From NCBI GenBank assembly GCA_001898505.1, contig MKTZ01000001.1, positions 186,001 to 250,000 of the forward strand: a stretch of 64,000 bases of DNA. The letters run 5' to 3'. The translations under genes were made by a program, and so were the position numbers. The number at the start of each line of letters is the position of its first letter. Within the stretch, counting starts at the first letter, position 1. The notes beneath the pieces were generated by a model. It was given only the letters and a program-made list of their open reading frames with translations, did not search any database and was not told the origin of the DNA. This document shows, piece by piece, positions 42,656 to 50,956 of this stretch. This stretch comes from Sphingobacteriales bacterium 50-39. GTDB taxonomy: Bacteria > Bacteroidota > Bacteroidia > Chitinophagales > Chitinophagaceae.

Positions 42656-42750
42656 AAATGCGGGAATTGTTCTTGCTCGAAAAATAGCCCAATTCCCGCA
42701 TATGGCTAATGTCTGTTGGCCTTCGGACGAACCGCCTTCTGCGGTTCCTG
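42656..42750 (+). repeat. Dispersed hairpin element (copy B)
   Basis: Hairpin 1: ATGCGGGAATTG (42658-42669) and CAATTCCCGCAT (42690-42701), a perfect 12-bp stem around a 20-base loop ending CTCGAAAAATAGCC. Then GGCTAATGTCTG, CCTTCGGACGA, and hairpin 2 (GAACCGC / GCGGTTC, 42729-42746). It is the most complete copy and aligns with the elements at 52.2 kb and 47.05 kb read on the other strand. Confidence 0.65.
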
Positions 42751-42751
42751 T

Positions 42752-44209
42752 TTATTTGGGCAGCCCGGTGCTGATGACGCTGAGATCGGCTTTTACAAAG
42801 AGTTGAGTCTGAAGGGATTTTTCCCCTGCCAGGAGGCCTATCATCTTCAACTCCGTTATATTCCCGCGGGTATAGAGATTGGGGGCCAGGGTCCTGTTCA
42901 TCTGGGCGTCCAGCATGGGGCGATTGGCCTTTAGCACGGCTGCGAGATCGACGTAGGAGCCGCCTTGCAGGTTCTTGCGGATCTTCCTTTTAAAGAAGGT
43001 GCGTGCAATCACGATCATCATGTCGCCATCGAGTGTATACTGGATATCGGGAATAGTAACGGATTGTTTGACGGGATCGAGCACGGGGGTACCCCAGAGG
43101 CGAAATTCTCCCCTGCGGCTGCCGCCAAAATCCACTATCATCTCTACCTGGTGATGGCCTTTCCCCCTGACTGTCACGTTCTTAATAAGAATGGTTCGGC
43201 CTTTGACAACAAAGGATCTTCCCTGGAGGCTGTCGTTCAGCAGCTTGCTTATGAAGGGATAGTCATAATCGGCGCCGAGGTAGACGGAGATGCCTTTATC
43301 GCGGACATTGCTGGTCAGGGGAGGAAGGGGTGGAATGACGGAGGAGACGTCTTTTTCCGACGTAAGATCCGGCCGGCAGGTAAGCCCTATATTGACGCGG
43401 AAGGTGTCCTGCGTATAATTCAGGGGGCCTATCCGTATGCTCTGAGGATTGGTCACCAAATAGCCATAGGGACCCAGGGGCAGGCGATGCCAGGCGCGCA
43501 TAGCGGAGTGGTGGAGATAGCCGGTGAAATCGAGGCTGGCGAGGGTTTGATCGAGGGTGCCGCAAAAGCTGTTGATGGAGCTGCGGATGCTATCGACGAT
43601 CATTTGGGTCATGTCCATGGAAAAAACGGACATAACGCATTTATCCATGGCTTTTAGCTGGTCGAGGTGGGTGACTGTCCTGATCTTGTAATTGGGGAGC
43701 AGGGTCAGCTGGGAGCTGAGGGTAATATCCACTTTTCGCATCGGCTCGCTGCCAAAGCCACAATTCCCGGATATCCAGGGTGATACGGGTTTGCCCATGG
43801 CGCAGAGACAACGGCCTCCGGCGACCTGGTAGCTGCCTCCCATCTGGAGCGATATCTTATTGTTGGTACAGCTGAGGTTAAAGGCGCTGCGGACGAAGCG
43901 GTATTTGTAGCGGAATTCGCAGGAAGTCTGTATGAAGGTGGGCCATCCTTCTGAAGTGAATTCCCTTGGAACGATGGTGTCGGCTATTTGTAACAGGGGG
44001 CGGCCGGCGACCTTGAGCGGTATGTCGATCTCGGAAACGGGGAGAGGGGGCAGGCTATCGGGCATCTGCACAATGGTGGCGGGTGCGCTGACCACCTTTC
44101 TGGAAGAATGACAGGACCAGCAGGTAGCGGCCAGGACGAGGACGAGTCCGCCAACGGTGAAGACTGAAATGGGCCGGATGGAACGGAGGCGTAGGATAAG
44201 ATACTTCAT
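42752..44209 (-). CDS. DUF4403 family lipoprotein
   Basis: 485 residues. The signal sequence (1-33) ends in a lipobox-like cysteine (ATCWSC). The mature protein matches the DUF4403 family layout, with many beta strands and repeated aromatic motifs, two halves with similar pattern suggesting an internal duplication (inference), and extra cysteines in NNKISLQMGGS...CLCAMGK. Its ATG overlaps the GH18 chitinase stop by 1 bp (TAATG), so it is the coupled second gene. Structural relatives of DUF4403 are lipid-binding tubular domains, but the function in Bacteroidota is unknown. Confidence 0.85.
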   Translation of the reverse strand: MKYLILRLRSIRPISVFTVGGLVLVLAATCWSCHSSRKVVSAPATIVQMPDSLPPLPVSEIDIPLKVAGRPLLQIADTIVPREFTSEGWPTFIQTSCEFRYKYRFVRSAFNLSCTNNKISLQMGGSYQVAGGRCLCAMGKPVSPWISGNCGFGSEPMRKVDITLSSQLTLLPNYKIRTVTHLDQLKAMDKCVMSVFSMDMTQMIVDSIRSSINSFCGTLDQTLASLDFTGYLHHSAMRAWHRLPLGPYGYLVTNPQSIRIGPLNYTQDTFRVNIGLTCRPDLTSEKDVSSVIPPLPPLTSNVRDKGISVYLGADYDYPFISKLLNDSLQGRSFVVKGRTILIKNVTVRGKGHHQVEMIVDFGGSRRGEFRLWGTPVLDPVKQSVTIPDIQYTLDGDMMIVIARTFFKRKIRKNLQGGSYVDLAAVLKANRPMLDAQMNRTLAPNLYTRGNITELKMIGLLAGEKSLQTQLFVKADLSVISTGLPK

Positions 44210-45357
44210 TATTGTCCTTTTGCGGGGGTTGTCAATCCTTCTTTTTTTGTGTTATCGATCACATCCAGCAGGCCATCGGTGAACTTATCTTCGGGCAGCT
44301 GCCAGAACATGATGCCTCCTAACTTCTTGTCCAGGGCATAACGTGTCTTTAGCCGTACGGATAAGGTATCGTCGTATGTAACGAAAAGCTTTTTATCGGG
44401 ATTGTACATATAAGGGGCTTGTGCTACGGGGTCCCAGTGAAATATAAACCCGCTGTCCTTTGACAGGTAAGTGGCCTGGTCCTTATAAGAAACGCCGCGC
44501 CAGAAACGGCAGGGACGGTAGAGGCCATTGTTGATGCTGTCCACGTGCTCGAAGATGCGGGCATAGAAGGCTACGCCGATGGCCAGCTTGGCTGCGGGCA
44601 CACCGATGGACTCGAGGTATCGAACGCAATGGTCGGTGGACTCCACCTGTTGTGGTGTTGAATATAAAGGTGTATGATGCCCGGAGATGGTATCGTAGCC
44701 GCTGACGAGATCATAGGTCATGAGATTGATATAATTGACGCGGGGGGTCACTTTTTTCCAGTCGATGGAGGTCTGGAGGTATTTGGTAAAGCCGCCGGCT
44801 GCGAAGCTGATCTCTTTGGACTTGCCAAGCTTTTTTCTCAACCTTTTTATCAGGATGGTGAAGTGATCTTTGTCCTCCGGTGAGTACGGATATCCGGGAA
44901 CGTTAGAAAGCGCCGGGTATTCCCAATCCAGGTCGATGCCGTCGGCGTGGAAGTAATCCAGCACTTCCCTGACGGAGCCGACGAATTCGTTACGGCCTTT
45001 ACGGGTGGCAAATACATCCGGGCAGGTCTTGCAGCCGCCCCATCCGCCCAGGGAAAGGATCACTTTGAGGTTGGGGTTCTTTTCTTTCAGCTGGACCATG
45101 TGCTGGATGGTAGCGGTGTCCCGGGCGTTGTTAACATCGAGCCTATTGCCTTTGAGGTGGCAGAAGCTGTAGATGATATGAGTGAGCTTATTAATAGCAA
45201 AACTGTCGAGCGCAGAGCTTCTGCCGGCGTAATAGCCTATGACGGCGGGGTTGGGGCCGGGCGCAACGGGTGCATCGGGGGACTGGGCTTGGGATGTCGT
45301 GGTGAAAAGGACTAAAAAGGCTATGAAAATCTGTGTTCTGAAACAATGTTGGGTCAT
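44209..45357 (-). CDS. GH18 family glycoside hydrolase (chitinase-like)
   Basis: From MTQHCF (45357) the product has 382 residues; the upstream start at 45387 is less likely. A signal peptide (about 1-25, SQAQ) precedes the TIM barrel. The GH18 active-site motif DGIDLDWEYP is present with the presumed acid Glu146, together with SLGGWGGC (about 102-109) and the C-terminal WQLPEDKF. It would cut chitin or other GlcNAc polymers outside the cytoplasm. DUF4403 is translationally coupled. The Cys-rich CKTC after the SxGG motif is less usual in this family. Confidence 0.93.
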   Translation of the reverse strand: MTQHCFRTQIFIAFLVLFTTTSQAQSPDAPVAPGPNPAVIGYYAGRSSALDSFAINKLTHIIYSFCHLKGNRLDVNNARDTATIQHMVQLKEKNPNLKVILSLGGWGGCKTCPDVFATRKGRNEFVGSVREVLDYFHADGIDLDWEYPALSNVPGYPYSPEDKDHFTILIKRLRKKLGKSKEISFAAGGFTKYLQTSIDWKKVTPRVNYINLMTYDLVSGYDTISGHHTPLYSTPQQVESTDHCVRYLESIGVPAAKLAIGVAFYARIFEHVDSINNGLYRPCRFWRGVSYKDQATYLSKDSGFIFHWDPVAQAPYMYNPDKKLFVTYDDTLSVRLKTRYALDKKLGGIMFWQLPEDKFTDGLLDVIDNTKKEGLTTPAKGQ

Positions 45358-45449
45358 AAAATGCTTGCTTAACGTAAAAATAAGCAACTCTGTCCGGAAA
45401 TCACTCGTATCGATGGATGTGTATTGAAACTGTCACGAACTCAAAGCAT

Positions 45450-46031
45450 ATGAAGAAAACGATCAAGATCCGGCTGGCGGCTGTGGCGCTACTGTGTGCG
45501 CTATACAGCCTGGTATCGTGCCGTAAAGAAAACCTGAATGGGAACAGTCGGACGACGGACTCTTCGGCCGTCTTTTCAGCAATGATCAACGGGGTGGAAT
45601 GGAAGACGGATTCGGTCTCTGCCTTCCTGGTAGGAGATTACCGGGATCATAGTAAGGTCATGGCTATTACCGCCTATACCTCGCAAAAGGCTATCTCTAT
45701 CAACCTGCAGGATACGACAACAACGGGCAATGACAGTTCGATGACGGTGCAGCAGTATGCGCTGGGTGGATGGGGGGATGCGTCGGCCTTTGCCTATGCA
45801 AATGGAAAGATCCAGGTGGGAAGAAATCTGGTCTGGCAGCAGCAGGGAGAGGCGGTAAGCGGAGTGGCGAATGTGACGGTCAGCGATGGGGTGAATAAGC
45901 GAATATCGGGTACTTTCCAATTCAATGCCCGGGTGCTGTCCATCGACTCGACGGGACTGGCGATAGACTCGGTGACGGTGACGGCCGGTGTGTTCAAGAA
46001 TATACCATATAGCTATTTAAAGCATCCTTGA
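45450..46031 (+). CDS. Lipoprotein, DUF6252-like
   Basis: 193 residues from the ATG at 45450. A type II signal peptide ends at Cys24 (SLVSC) and is followed by RKENLNGN. The mature domain is beta-rich: FSAMINGVEWKTD early on and a C-terminal IPYSYLKHP. The FxAxINGxxW opening is typical of a group of Bacteroidota lipoproteins (DUF6252-like). Divergent from the GH18/DUF4403 pair. The 3' end overlaps the convergent ABC gene by 15 bp. Function unknown. Confidence 0.8.
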   Translation: MKKTIKIRLAAVALLCALYSLVSCRKENLNGNSRTTDSSAVFSAMINGVEWKTDSVSAFLVGDYRDHSKVMAITAYTSQKAISINLQDTTTTGNDSSMTVQQYALGGWGDASAFAYANGKIQVGRNLVWQQQGEAVSGVANVTVSDGVNKRISGTFQFNARVLSIDSTGLAIDSVTVTAGVFKNIPYSYLKHP

Positions 46032-46691
46032 TGTTGAGGCTGGGGGGCTGGTGATACGGGTCCTGCCGTCTGCAAGGGTATATACTTCATCGGAGATGTC
46101 CCAGATGGGTTGATGGAGATGGTCGGTGATCAGGATACCCTTATTTTGTTTTTCTTCTTCCAGTATCGTTTTTATCTTCTCTATCTGTATAGGGCTTAAG
46201 AGCGTGAAGGGTTCGTCCAGCATGACGAACTGTGACCTGCTGCGGCTGATGACGTAGATATTGATCAGTCGGCGCTGGCCCGTGGAAAGATCACGTATGC
46301 GCTGCCGGCGGAGCGGGTGGAATTCGGGGAAGGCGTTTGCCAGTCCCTGAAAGTCGAGGTTGAAATCGAGGCATATACGTTCGGGTGTCAGGACGCCGGG
46401 GATAAAATTGAATTGGGGCATATATCTTACCCGATCGGGCTGTGTATAGGGTCGGGGGAGGGGATTGTTGTCGATGGTGACAGACCTGCTGTCGCAGGGC
46501 AAGTCGCCATAAATGATCCGCATAAGACTGGTCTTTCCTGTTCCGTTGCGTCCCAGCAGCCCGGTGATCCTGCCCGTGCGGCACTGGATATGAATACCGG
46601 AGAGGATCGGTCTGTCCCCGAACTGTAATTGGATGTCTTTTGCCGTCAATGCGTGGACCAGGGGTGAAGCGGGCGGAGTGTGCATATTCAT
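46017..46691 (-). CDS. ABC transporter ATP-binding protein
   Basis: 224 residues from the ATG at 46691, which overlaps the stop of the upstream small membrane protein gene (ATGA). Walker A GRNGTGKTS (47-55), signature LSTGQRR (135-141) and Walker B MLDEP (157-161) are clear; the signature has T in place of the usual G (LSGGQ). The D-loop and H-loop (ITDHLHQ) follow. Only a 103-residue, three-helix partner is encoded next to it, so the transport partner may be this small protein as an oligomer, or the complex may serve regulation. Substrate unknown. Confidence 0.9.
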   Translation of the reverse strand: MNMHTPPASPLVHALTAKDIQLQFGDRPILSGIHIQCRTGRITGLLGRNGTGKTSLMRIIYGDLPCDSRSVTIDNNPLPRPYTQPDRVRYMPQFNFIPGVLTPERICLDFNLDFQGLANAFPEFHPLRRQRIRDLSTGQRRLINIYVISRSRSQFVMLDEPFTLLSPIQIEKIKTILEEEKQNKGILITDHLHQPIWDISDEVYTLADGRTRITSPPASTSRML

Positions 46692-46999
46692 GGGCGCCAT
46701 TGATGGGTTAGGATGAGGAGTGTGATGAAGAGACCCATGTCCAGGCCGAGGGTGACGGACCACAGGACGGTGTCGCGCAGGCCGAGATTACGGTAGTAAT
46801 AGAATTCCTTTTTCTTATAAGTGCGTATGAAGTACCAGGTGAGACCCTGCGTGAGTAGCTTAAACCAGGCAAGGACCTTGAGGATGGGTGGGCCGTATTC
46901 CCAGTATAGCAGGGCGGAGGAAAGGGTGATGAGAAAGCTGAATAAGAAAAAACTTTTGTAGAATGTCAGCAGGAGTCGTATGATGGCGGGGAACTTCAC
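46688..46999 (-). CDS. Small three-helix membrane protein
   Basis: 103 residues with three hydrophobic helices (about 13-32, 36-58, 77-98) joined by short basic loops (RTYKKKEFYYYRN). It is translationally coupled to the ABC ATPase downstream and is most simply read as its membrane partner, although it is far shorter than a standard ABC permease. No family recognised. A hairpin element and the divergent NIF3-like gene lie upstream. Confidence 0.7.
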   Translation of the reverse strand: MKFPAIIRLLLTFYKSFFLFSFLITLSSALLYWEYGPPILKVLAWFKLLTQGLTWYFIRTYKKKEFYYYRNLGLRDTVLWSVTLGLDMGLFITLLILTHQWRP

Positions 47000-47017
47000 T
47001 GGTGCAAGATACCAAAA

Positions 47018-47100
47018 CGGACCGGAGGTTCGTCGTCCGAAGGACAGACATCAGACATTTCCGAAAAACGGGCTATATTCCGAGGGGCCCGTTTTTCGGA
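47018..47100 (-). repeat. Dispersed hairpin element (copy C)
   Basis: On the minus strand: TCCGAAAAACGGGC (47100-47087) and GCCCGTTTTTCGGA (47073-47060) form a perfect 14-bp stem with loop CCCTCGGAATATA, then AATGTCTG, a second ATGTCTG, CCTTCGGACGA and CGAACCTCCGGTCCG. It lies between the divergent NIF3-like gene and the small membrane protein gene. Confidence 0.65.
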
Positions 47101-47140
47101 CATAATATTGCCTATTTTTATAGGAGTTAAACTATTGCCA

Positions 47141-48049
47141 ATGTCTTCGAGAAGAGATTTTCTTACCAATACGCTGGCCGTGCTGGCCGGCTCTTCTTTT
47201 TTAACTTCGGGTGCGAGGGGAGCGACGCTTGTGAAGGGACAGCCTGTGCCGGCTGGTGCGGAGATGACGATCCGCCAGGCCATTGACCGTATCGTAGCGG
47301 ATATTCCGGGGGCGCCTTTTGCCGAGACGGTGGATACGGTAAAATCGGGTAACCCGGAGCAGCCATTGAAGGGCATCGTCACTACGATGTTTGCCACGGA
47401 TGAGGTCATCACGGGGACGATCAGGCAGGGGGCCAATTTTATCATTGCTCATGAGCCTACTTTTTACAATCACGCGGATGAGACGGACTGGCTGGTGGGG
47501 GATAAGGTGTATGATTACAAAAAAGCATTGTTGGAAAGCCACGGGATCGTCGTCTGGAGATTCCATGACTACTGGCATTCCTTTCGTCCGGATGGAATAC
47601 TGATGGGTGTGCTGACGGCCATGGGATGGGACAAGTATTACAATGCGGGTGCGCCGGAGATCGTCACGGTGCCGGAGATCACGTTGGGTGAGATAGTAGC
47701 TATGGCGAAGAAAGCGATGGGGATCGACAAGATGAAGATGATCGGAGACCTGTCGGCGAAATGTCAGCGGATCGTGGTGTTGCCGGGGGCGTCGGGGGGC
47801 AGGAGGCAGATAAGCGTGTTGCGAAAATATCAGCCGGACCTGTTGATCTGCGGGGAGCTGAACGAGTGGGAAACGAGCGAATATGTGCGGGATGCGCGTT
47901 ATCAGGGGCAGAAGGTGTCGCTTCTGGTGCTGGGGCATGCTGTGAGTGAGGAGCCGGGGATGGAGGCCCTGGTGCCGTGGCTGAATGCGCGATTGCCGGG
48001 AGTGCCGGTGAAGCATATTGCGTCGGGGGATGCGTTCAGCTGGGTATAA
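47141..48049 (+). CDS. NIF3-like (DUF34) protein with Tat-type signal
   Basis: 302 residues from the ATG at 47141 (MSSRRDFL). The family (Nif3/YqfO/YbgI, dinuclear metal centre, toroid hexamer) is indicated by IRQGANFIIAHEPTFYNH near residue 95-112 (metal-binding His/Glu) and LLICGELNEWE and LVLGHA in the C-terminal half. The N-terminus reads SRRDFLTNTLAVLAG, a twin-arginine signal, and it is clearly in frame with the domain. NIF3 proteins are normally cytoplasmic, so export would be unusual. The reaction is not established. Confidence 0.9.
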   Translation: MSSRRDFLTNTLAVLAGSSFLTSGARGATLVKGQPVPAGAEMTIRQAIDRIVADIPGAPFAETVDTVKSGNPEQPLKGIVTTMFATDEVITGTIRQGANFIIAHEPTFYNHADETDWLVGDKVYDYKKALLESHGIVVWRFHDYWHSFRPDGILMGVLTAMGWDKYYNAGAPEIVTVPEITLGEIVAMAKKAMGIDKMKMIGDLSAKCQRIVVLPGASGGRRQISVLRKYQPDLLICGELNEWETSEYVRDARYQGQKVSLLVLGHAVSEEPGMEALVPWLNARLPGVPVKHIASGDAFSWV

Positions 48050-48069
48050 GCGCTGGAAGATATAAAAAA

Positions 48070-48101
48070 GAAGCCCCCGGCTGGCGCCAGCCGGGGGCTT
48101 C
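48070..48101. terminator. Bidirectional terminator between NIF3-like gene and acn
   Basis: A perfect 15-bp GC-rich stem (GAAGCCCCCGGCTGG and its complement), with AAAAAAG on the left side that acts as T-run for the minus strand. It lies 20 bp after the NIF3 stop and 7 bp before the aconitase stop. Confidence 0.8.
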
Positions 48102-48107
48102 GGGGGA

Positions 48108-50372
48108 CTATTTAGCGAATTCGGTGCGGATCACATTGAGGGCTCCGCCGGCCTTGAACCAGCCGATCTGCTGCTCATTATAGGTATGGTTGAGGGATAT
48201 TTCATCCTTTTTGCCATCCTTGTGGTTGAGCACCATGGTCAGGGGCTTGCCGGGAGCGAATGTGGTGAGGCCTATGATATCGATGGTATCATCCTCTTGT
48301 ACCTTCTCATAATCTTCTTTATTGACAAAGGTGAGGGCGAGCATACCTTGTTTTTTCAGGTTGGTCTCGTGGATGCGGGCGAAACTTCTCACCACGATGG
48401 CGCGGACGCCGAGGTGGCGGGGTTCCATGGCGGCGTGTTCGCGGGAGGAGCCTTCACCATAGTTCTCGTCTCCTACAACGACGGAGCCGATGCCGGCTGC
48501 TTTGTAGGCTCTTGCAGTGGCGGGAACGGGGCCATATTCTCCGGTGAGCTCATTTTTTACTGCGTCTGTTTTTTCGTTAAAGAAGTTGACGGCGCCGATG
48601 AGCATATTGTTGGAGATATTGTCGAGGTGTCCGCGGAATTTCAGCCAGGGGCCGGCCATGGAGATATGGTCGGTGGTACATTTTCCTTTGGCCTTGATCA
48701 GCAGCCTGAGCCCTTTGAGATCTGTTCCTTCCCATGGGGCGAAGGGGGCCAGGAGCTGGAGGCGTTGTGAATCGGACTTGACGACGACCTGTACGTTCTT
48801 ACCGTCTTTTGCGGGGGCCTGGTAGCCTGCGTCTTCCACGGAGAAGCCTTTGGGAGGCAGCTCTACGCCAGTGGGCTCATCGAGCATAACGTCTTCTCCT
48901 TTCTCATTCTTCAGCTTGTCCTTCAAGGGGTTGAAGGTCAGGTCGCCTGCTATGGCAAAGGCGGTGACTATCTCGGGCGAGGCCACGAAGGCGTGGGTGC
49001 TGGCGAGACCGTCGTTGCGCTTGGCAAAGTTGCGGTTGAAGGAGGTGATGATGGAGTTCTTCCTGTTGGGGTCGTCGATATGACGGGCCCATTGTCCGAT
49101 GCAGGGGCCGCAGGCATTGGCGAGCACTATACCGCCAATGGTATCGAAGGTCTTAAGGAACCCGTCCTTTTCGATGGTATAGCGAACCTGTTCGGAGCCA
49201 GGGGTGATAGTGAATTCGGCCTTGGCTTTCAGCTTCTTATCGATGGCCTGTTGGGCAAGGGAGGCGGAGCGGCTGATGTCTTCGTAGGAAGAGTTGGTAC
49301 AGGAGCCGATGAGGGCTACTTCCAGTCGCTGGGGCCAGTTATTTTCCTTTACCGCCTTGGCGAACTGGCTGATCGGTGTGGCCAGGTCGGGTGTGAAGGG
49401 ACCGTTGACATAGGGTTCCAGCTCGCTGAGGTTCAGCTCGAGGACCTGGTCATAATATTTTTCGGGGTTGGCATATACTTCCTTGTCGGGGCGCAGGTAG
49501 TCCTTGATACCGTCAGCCAGGGATGCGACTTCGGCGCGACCGGTGGCTTTCAGGTAGGCTGCCATCTTTTCGTCATAGCCAAACAGGGAGCAGGTGGCTC
49601 CTATCTCGGCGCCCATGTTACAAATGGTGCCTTTACCGGTGGCGCTAAGGCTGTCGGCGCCTTCACCGAAATATTCTACGATGGCTCCGGTGCCGCCCTT
49701 GACGGTGAGCTGGCCGGCTACCCACAGGATGATGTCTTTGGCGGATGTCCAGCCGCTCATTTTGCCGGTGAGCTTTACGCCAATGAGCTTTGGCATTTTC
49801 AGTTCCCAGGCCAATCCGGCCATTACGTCCACGGCGTCTGCGCCGCCTACGCCGATGGCTACCATACCCAGGCCCCCTGCGTTAGGAGTGTGGGAGTCGG
49901 TGCCGATCATCATGCCTCCGGGGAATGCATAGTTTTCCAGCACAACCTGGTGGATGATACCTGCGCCGGGTTTCCAGAACCCGATGCCGTATTTATTGGA
50001 TATAGATGCTAAGAAATCGTATACTTCTTTATTGACGTCCAGGGCTGTGGCCAGGTCGGTGGCCGCGCCTGTCTTGGCCTGTATGAGGTGGTCGCAATGT
50101 ACGGTGGAGGGGACGGCTACTTTGTCACGACCGCAGGTCATGAACTGCAAGAGGGCCATCTGGGCGGTAGCGTCCTGCATAGCAACGCGATCGGGGGCAA
50201 AATCAACATAATCCTTTCCACGGGCATATGCGCGGGTAGGCGTTTCGAACAGGTGGGAGTACAATATTTTTTCGGCCAATGTCAAGGGTGTGCCTACCAG
50301 TTTACGGGCGGCATCTACCTTGGCCGGCATTGCTCCGTATAACTTTTTAATTAAATCCAGATCAAAAACCAT
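48108..50372 (-). CDS. acnA: Aconitate hydratase
   Basis: 754 residues. It interconverts citrate and isocitrate in the TCA cycle using a 4Fe-4S cluster. The cluster cysteines are seen in [11 protein letters not shown] and [10 protein letters not shown]. The overall order (three N-terminal domains, linker, swivel domain at the end with the [15 protein letters not shown] motif) is that of the mitochondrial-type aconitase, which is close in length. It is transcribed from a 224-bp intergenic region that also serves a divergent PspC gene. No iron-responsive feature was recognised. The symbol is by family, not by strain. Confidence 0.97.
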   Translation of the reverse strand: MVFDLDLIKKLYGAMPAKVDAARKLVGTPLTLAEKILYSHLFETPTRAYARGKDYVDFAPDRVAMQDATAQMALLQFMTCGRDKVAVPSTVHCDHLIQAKTGAATDLATALDVNKEVYDFLASISNKYGIGFWKPGAGIIHQVVLENYAFPGGMMIGTDSHTPNAGGLGMVAIGVGGADAVDVMAGLAWELKMPKLIGVKLTGKMSGWTSAKDIILWVAGQLTVKGGTGAIVEYFGEGADSLSATGKGTICNMGAEIGATCSLFGYDEKMAAYLKATGRAEVASLADGIKDYLRPDKEVYANPEKYYDQVLELNLSELEPYVNGPFTPDLATPISQFAKAVKENNWPQRLEVALIGSCTNSSYEDISRSASLAQQAIDKKLKAKAEFTITPGSEQVRYTIEKDGFLKTFDTIGGIVLANACGPCIGQWARHIDDPNRKNSIITSFNRNFAKRNDGLASTHAFVASPEIVTAFAIAGDLTFNPLKDKLKNEKGEDVMLDEPTGVELPPKGFSVEDAGYQAPAKDGKNVQVVVKSDSQRLQLLAPFAPWEGTDLKGLRLLIKAKGKCTTDHISMAGPWLKFRGHLDNISNNMLIGAVNFFNEKTDAVKNELTGEYGPVPATARAYKAAGIGSVVVGDENYGEGSSREHAAMEPRHLGVRAIVVRSFARIHETNLKKQGMLALTFVNKEDYEKVQEDDTIDIIGLTTFAPGKPLTMVLNHKDGKKDEISLNHTYNEQQIGWFKAGGALNVIRTEFAK

Positions 50373-50435
50373 GATGAATTTATTTTATGTGTTAATTCTA
50401 TGATATGCGCCTCTAATGGGTTAGTGGCTGTGTCT

Positions 50436-50516
50436 CAGGTGCCGGGGGCACCTGGTAGGGCTTATGATAGCCTGCCTGCGGCAGGCTTTAGCGCCCTGCT
50501 GACGCTGGGCGCTAAA
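50436..50516. repeat. Three consecutive perfect hairpins
   Basis: CAGGTGCC / GGCACCTG (50436-50454), AGCCTGCC / GGCAGGCT (50469-50487), and TTTAGCGCCC / GGGCGCTAAA (50487-50516). They fill most of the intergenic space between aconitase and the PspC gene. No T-run follows. They may be part of the aconitase leader or a REP-like cluster. Confidence 0.65.
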
Positions 50517-50596
50517 TTACCTAAAAATTGCGTTATTGTGATATTAATGTCCTGAAAGGGGCTGGAGGGTTTGACGTTTTTTTTTAAATTTACACT

Positions 50597-50818
50597 ATGA
50601 ACAGACTGAAGCATTTCATCGAATGGCAGGTATTCGGGGTGTGCTCGGCGATCGGGGAAAGGATGGGTATTGCCACCTCCCGGATCCGGACCTGGTTTAT
50701 TTACATTTCTTTCCTGACCATGGGTTCGCCGCTGATCATTTACTTTATCCTGGCATTTTGGATGAATATCAAGCGATATATTCTTTCCGCGCGCAGGAAT
50801 CCTGTGAAATATCTTTAA
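50597..50818 (+). CDS. PspC-domain membrane protein
   Basis: 73 residues with one or two transmembrane helices (about 33-56). The N-terminal half FGVCSAIGERMGIATSRIRTWF and the helix that follows match the PspC domain, a component of the phage-shock (membrane stress) response. Here the domain stands alone, as in other Bacteroidota, and pspA is not present. A terminator lies just after the stop. The ATG at 50597 follows a T-rich stretch. Confidence 0.82.
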   Translation: MNRLKHFIEWQVFGVCSAIGERMGIATSRIRTWFIYISFLTMGSPLIIYFILAFWMNIKRYILSARRNPVKYL

Positions 50819-50827
50819 CCTCCCGGA

Positions 50828-50866
50828 GCCAGACGGAACAAAGTTCCGCAGGCTGGCGGCTTTTTT
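50828..50866 (+). terminator. Terminator of the PspC gene
   Basis: GCCAG...CTGGC outer arms and a CGGAAC / GTTCCG inner stem with AAA loop are followed by GGCTTTTTT. It begins 10 bp after the stop codon. Confidence 0.75.
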
Positions 50867-50956
50867 CGTATCTTACCAGAGGTGAGTCCCCGGACCGCTG
50901 GCCTACTGCATAATTCACGGAGAACGTAGATTTATTACGAAAAAATTTTAGCTGCC

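Noticed and set aside
48993-50012. 339-codon ORF opposite aconitase
   Set aside because: The aconitase reading has all family motifs; the antisense ORF has none and a skewed Gly/Val composition.
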